From Verrucomicrobiota bacterium (GTDB taxonomy: Bacteria; Verrucomicrobiota; Verrucomicrobiia; Limisphaerales; JACRJZ01): 7,336 nucleotides of DNA. Where the stretch lies: the NCBI GenBank assembly GCA_022711695.1, contig JAKLEJ010000170.1:1-7336 (forward strand), read 5' to 3'. Shown piece by piece: positions 6,687 to 7,336 of the stretch. Position 1 is the first letter of the stretch. Every line of letters begins with the position of its first letter. The position numbers and the translations under genes are program-made. The notes under the pieces were generated by a model, which searched no databases, was not told the DNA's origin, and worked only from the letters and a program-made list of their open reading frames with translations.

Positions 6687-6714
6687 ATTATCCCCGGTCC
6701 CCGCTCGAAATCAA
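6687..6714 (-). promoter_or_regulatory. Candidate promoter for the URO-D-like gene, near-leaderless
   Basis: On the minus strand, TTGATT (6714-6709) and GATAAT (6692-6687) are 16 bp apart; the -10 box matches five of six consensus bases and the -35 four of six. Only 7 nt (CGGCGGC) separate the -10 box from the ATG at 6679, so transcription would start at or next to the A of the start codon. There is no room for a Shine-Dalgarno sequence, which agrees with a leaderless mRNA. Confidence 0.45.
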
Positions 6715-6871
6715 GCCGGCTGAATTCTTTCGGAGCCGCATCGCGCGCGCGGGCAATCCCCTGCGCTTTCGAGGACGCCGGAAGCGCGCCAGCCGGCCGC
6801 GCCTGGGGAAAGGACTGCCGCCGCTGTGCCCCAGTGACGGTAGGCGCGGATTCACGATGGGCCGTTTGGGG

Positions 6872-6899
6872 TTTACTTTTCGACGGGGCGGCTTAGAGT
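6872..6899 (+). promoter_or_regulatory. Candidate promoter for the small 3' gene, near-leaderless
   Basis: TTTACT (6872-6877) and TAGAGT (6894-6899) are 16 bp apart, each matching four of six consensus bases. The -10 box ends 6 nt before the ATG at 6906, again placing the expected transcription start at the start codon. It faces away from the promoter at 6687-6714 in the same 226 bp spacer. The rest of that spacer is GC-rich and I see nothing else in it. Confidence 0.4.
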
Positions 6900-6905
6900 G
6901 GCGGC

Positions 6906-7310
6906 ATGCCTGAAGTTGCTCAACTTGTCAGTCGGGGGGCCTCGCTGATCACGCCTGCGCTCACCGAGAAGGTTCTCCGCAATCTGCCCTTCTGGAAGGT
7001 GGAATTCACCCAGTTGCCCGAAAGCAATTCGCCGCATCTGTCCGCGCAGCTCGAATTCCTGGCGGACCTGGTGGAGGATTTTGCCGACGGCGCCGACAAG
7101 GACATCCCGCATTACGCGGCCGCCCAGGCGGTCTTTGCCCTGATGTATGTTCACCGGAAACTGGCGATTCTCAGCGGCCAGGCCCCCGATCCGTCCATTC
7201 TGGACAATTCGAGCGTGGTGCGCGCAGTGCTGATTCAGAACGAAAAGGCCCTTTCGGCCTACGCGGATCGCCACGAGGTGCCCTGGCGCTCGGTCACCAG
7301 CAAGCCCTAG
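6906..7310 (+). CDS. Small uncharacterised protein, possibly a divergent DUF1232 (YkvA-like) member
   Basis: The frame encodes 134 residues from ATG at 6906 to TAG at 7308-7310. No signal peptide is present. The composition is that of a soluble, mostly helical protein: an acidic helix LEFLADLVEDFADG (49-62), then a hydrophobic helix YAAAQAVFALMYV (70-82), a loop with Asp95 and Asp100, and a final helix SSVVRAVLIQNEKALSAYA (102-120) followed by HEVPWRSVT. The order (hydrophobic helix, proline/aspartate loop, D-x-S-x-V-x-R-A-V-L helix, then a Y-x-x-x-H-x-x-x-W tail) reminds me of DUF1232/YkvA proteins, but the canonical D-x-I-P-D core is not intact, so the family link is tentative and no function is claimed. 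Start choice is supported by the promoter ending 6 nt upstream. It is divergent from the URO-D-like gene. The minus-strand frame over the same DNA has no recognisable protein features. Confidence 0.7.
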   Translation: MPEVAQLVSRGASLITPALTEKVLRNLPFWKVEFTQLPESNSPHLSAQLEFLADLVEDFADGADKDIPHYAAAQAVFALMYVHRKLAILSGQAPDPSILDNSSVVRAVLIQNEKALSAYADRHEVPWRSVTSKP

Positions 7311-7336
7311 CGGGTGAGGAGCCCCACCACGATTTC

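Noticed and set aside
5519..6913. Long open frame on the plus strand opposite the URO-D-like gene (464 codons)
   Set aside because: It runs through the divergent promoter region and into the start of the next gene and has no family features; explained by codon bias of the minus-strand gene.
7307..7336. Possible C-terminal end of a convergent minus-strand gene (EIVVGLLTR-stop), its TAG at 7309-7307 overlapping the plus-strand TAG
   Set aside because: Only nine codons are visible before the edge of the window, which is too little to support a gene call, though a convergent neighbour sharing a CTAG is plausible.

Overview
This is a 7.3 kb GC-rich window, probably from a bacterium of the PVC group, most likely Verrucomicrobiota or a relative such as Lentisphaerota or Planctomycetota. 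That placement is inference. It rests on the gene mix: Tat-exported Gfo/Idh/MocA oxidoreductases, a Tat-exported hydroxypyruvate-isomerase-like TIM barrel protein, a GH28 glycosidase and a uroporphyrinogen-decarboxylase-like protein that is not HemE. There is no rRNA or other taxonomic marker.

Layout from left to right. (1) Positions 1-504, minus strand: N-terminal 168 codons of a Tat-signal hydroxypyruvate-isomerase-like protein that runs off the left edge. (2) Positions 505-929: a gap holding a candidate promoter for that gene and a decayed C-terminal piece of an ISAs1-family transposase. (3) Positions 930-2258, minus: a complete Tat-signal Gfo/Idh/MocA oxidoreductase. (4) Positions 2259-2360: a 102 bp divergent spacer. 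(5) Positions 2361-4094, plus: a secreted GH28-like parallel beta-helix protein. (6) Positions 4095-4143: a convergent spacer with two small hairpins. (7) Positions 4144-5319, minus: a class I PLP-dependent aminotransferase of the aspartate aminotransferase I-gamma type. (8) Positions 5453-6679, minus: a URO-D/methyltransferase-like protein. (9) Positions 6680-6905: a divergent spacer with two back-to-back candidate promoters whose -10 boxes lie only 6-7 nt from the start codons. (10) Positions 6906-7310, plus: a small uncharacterised protein.

Functionally, the left half looks like a piece of a polysaccharide or uronic-acid utilisation neighbourhood: an extracytoplasmic pectin-type glycosidase, an oxidoreductase and an isomerase, all with export signals. 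The aminotransferase is probably ordinary amino-acid metabolism. The URO-D-like protein belongs to a group whose substrates are mostly unknown. I saw no CRISPR array, tRNA, phage module or clearly new multi-gene system. The most unusual points are the exported isomerase/oxidoreductase pair, the GH28 protein lacking the canonical GHG motif, and start-site architectures that suggest leaderless or coupled translation.
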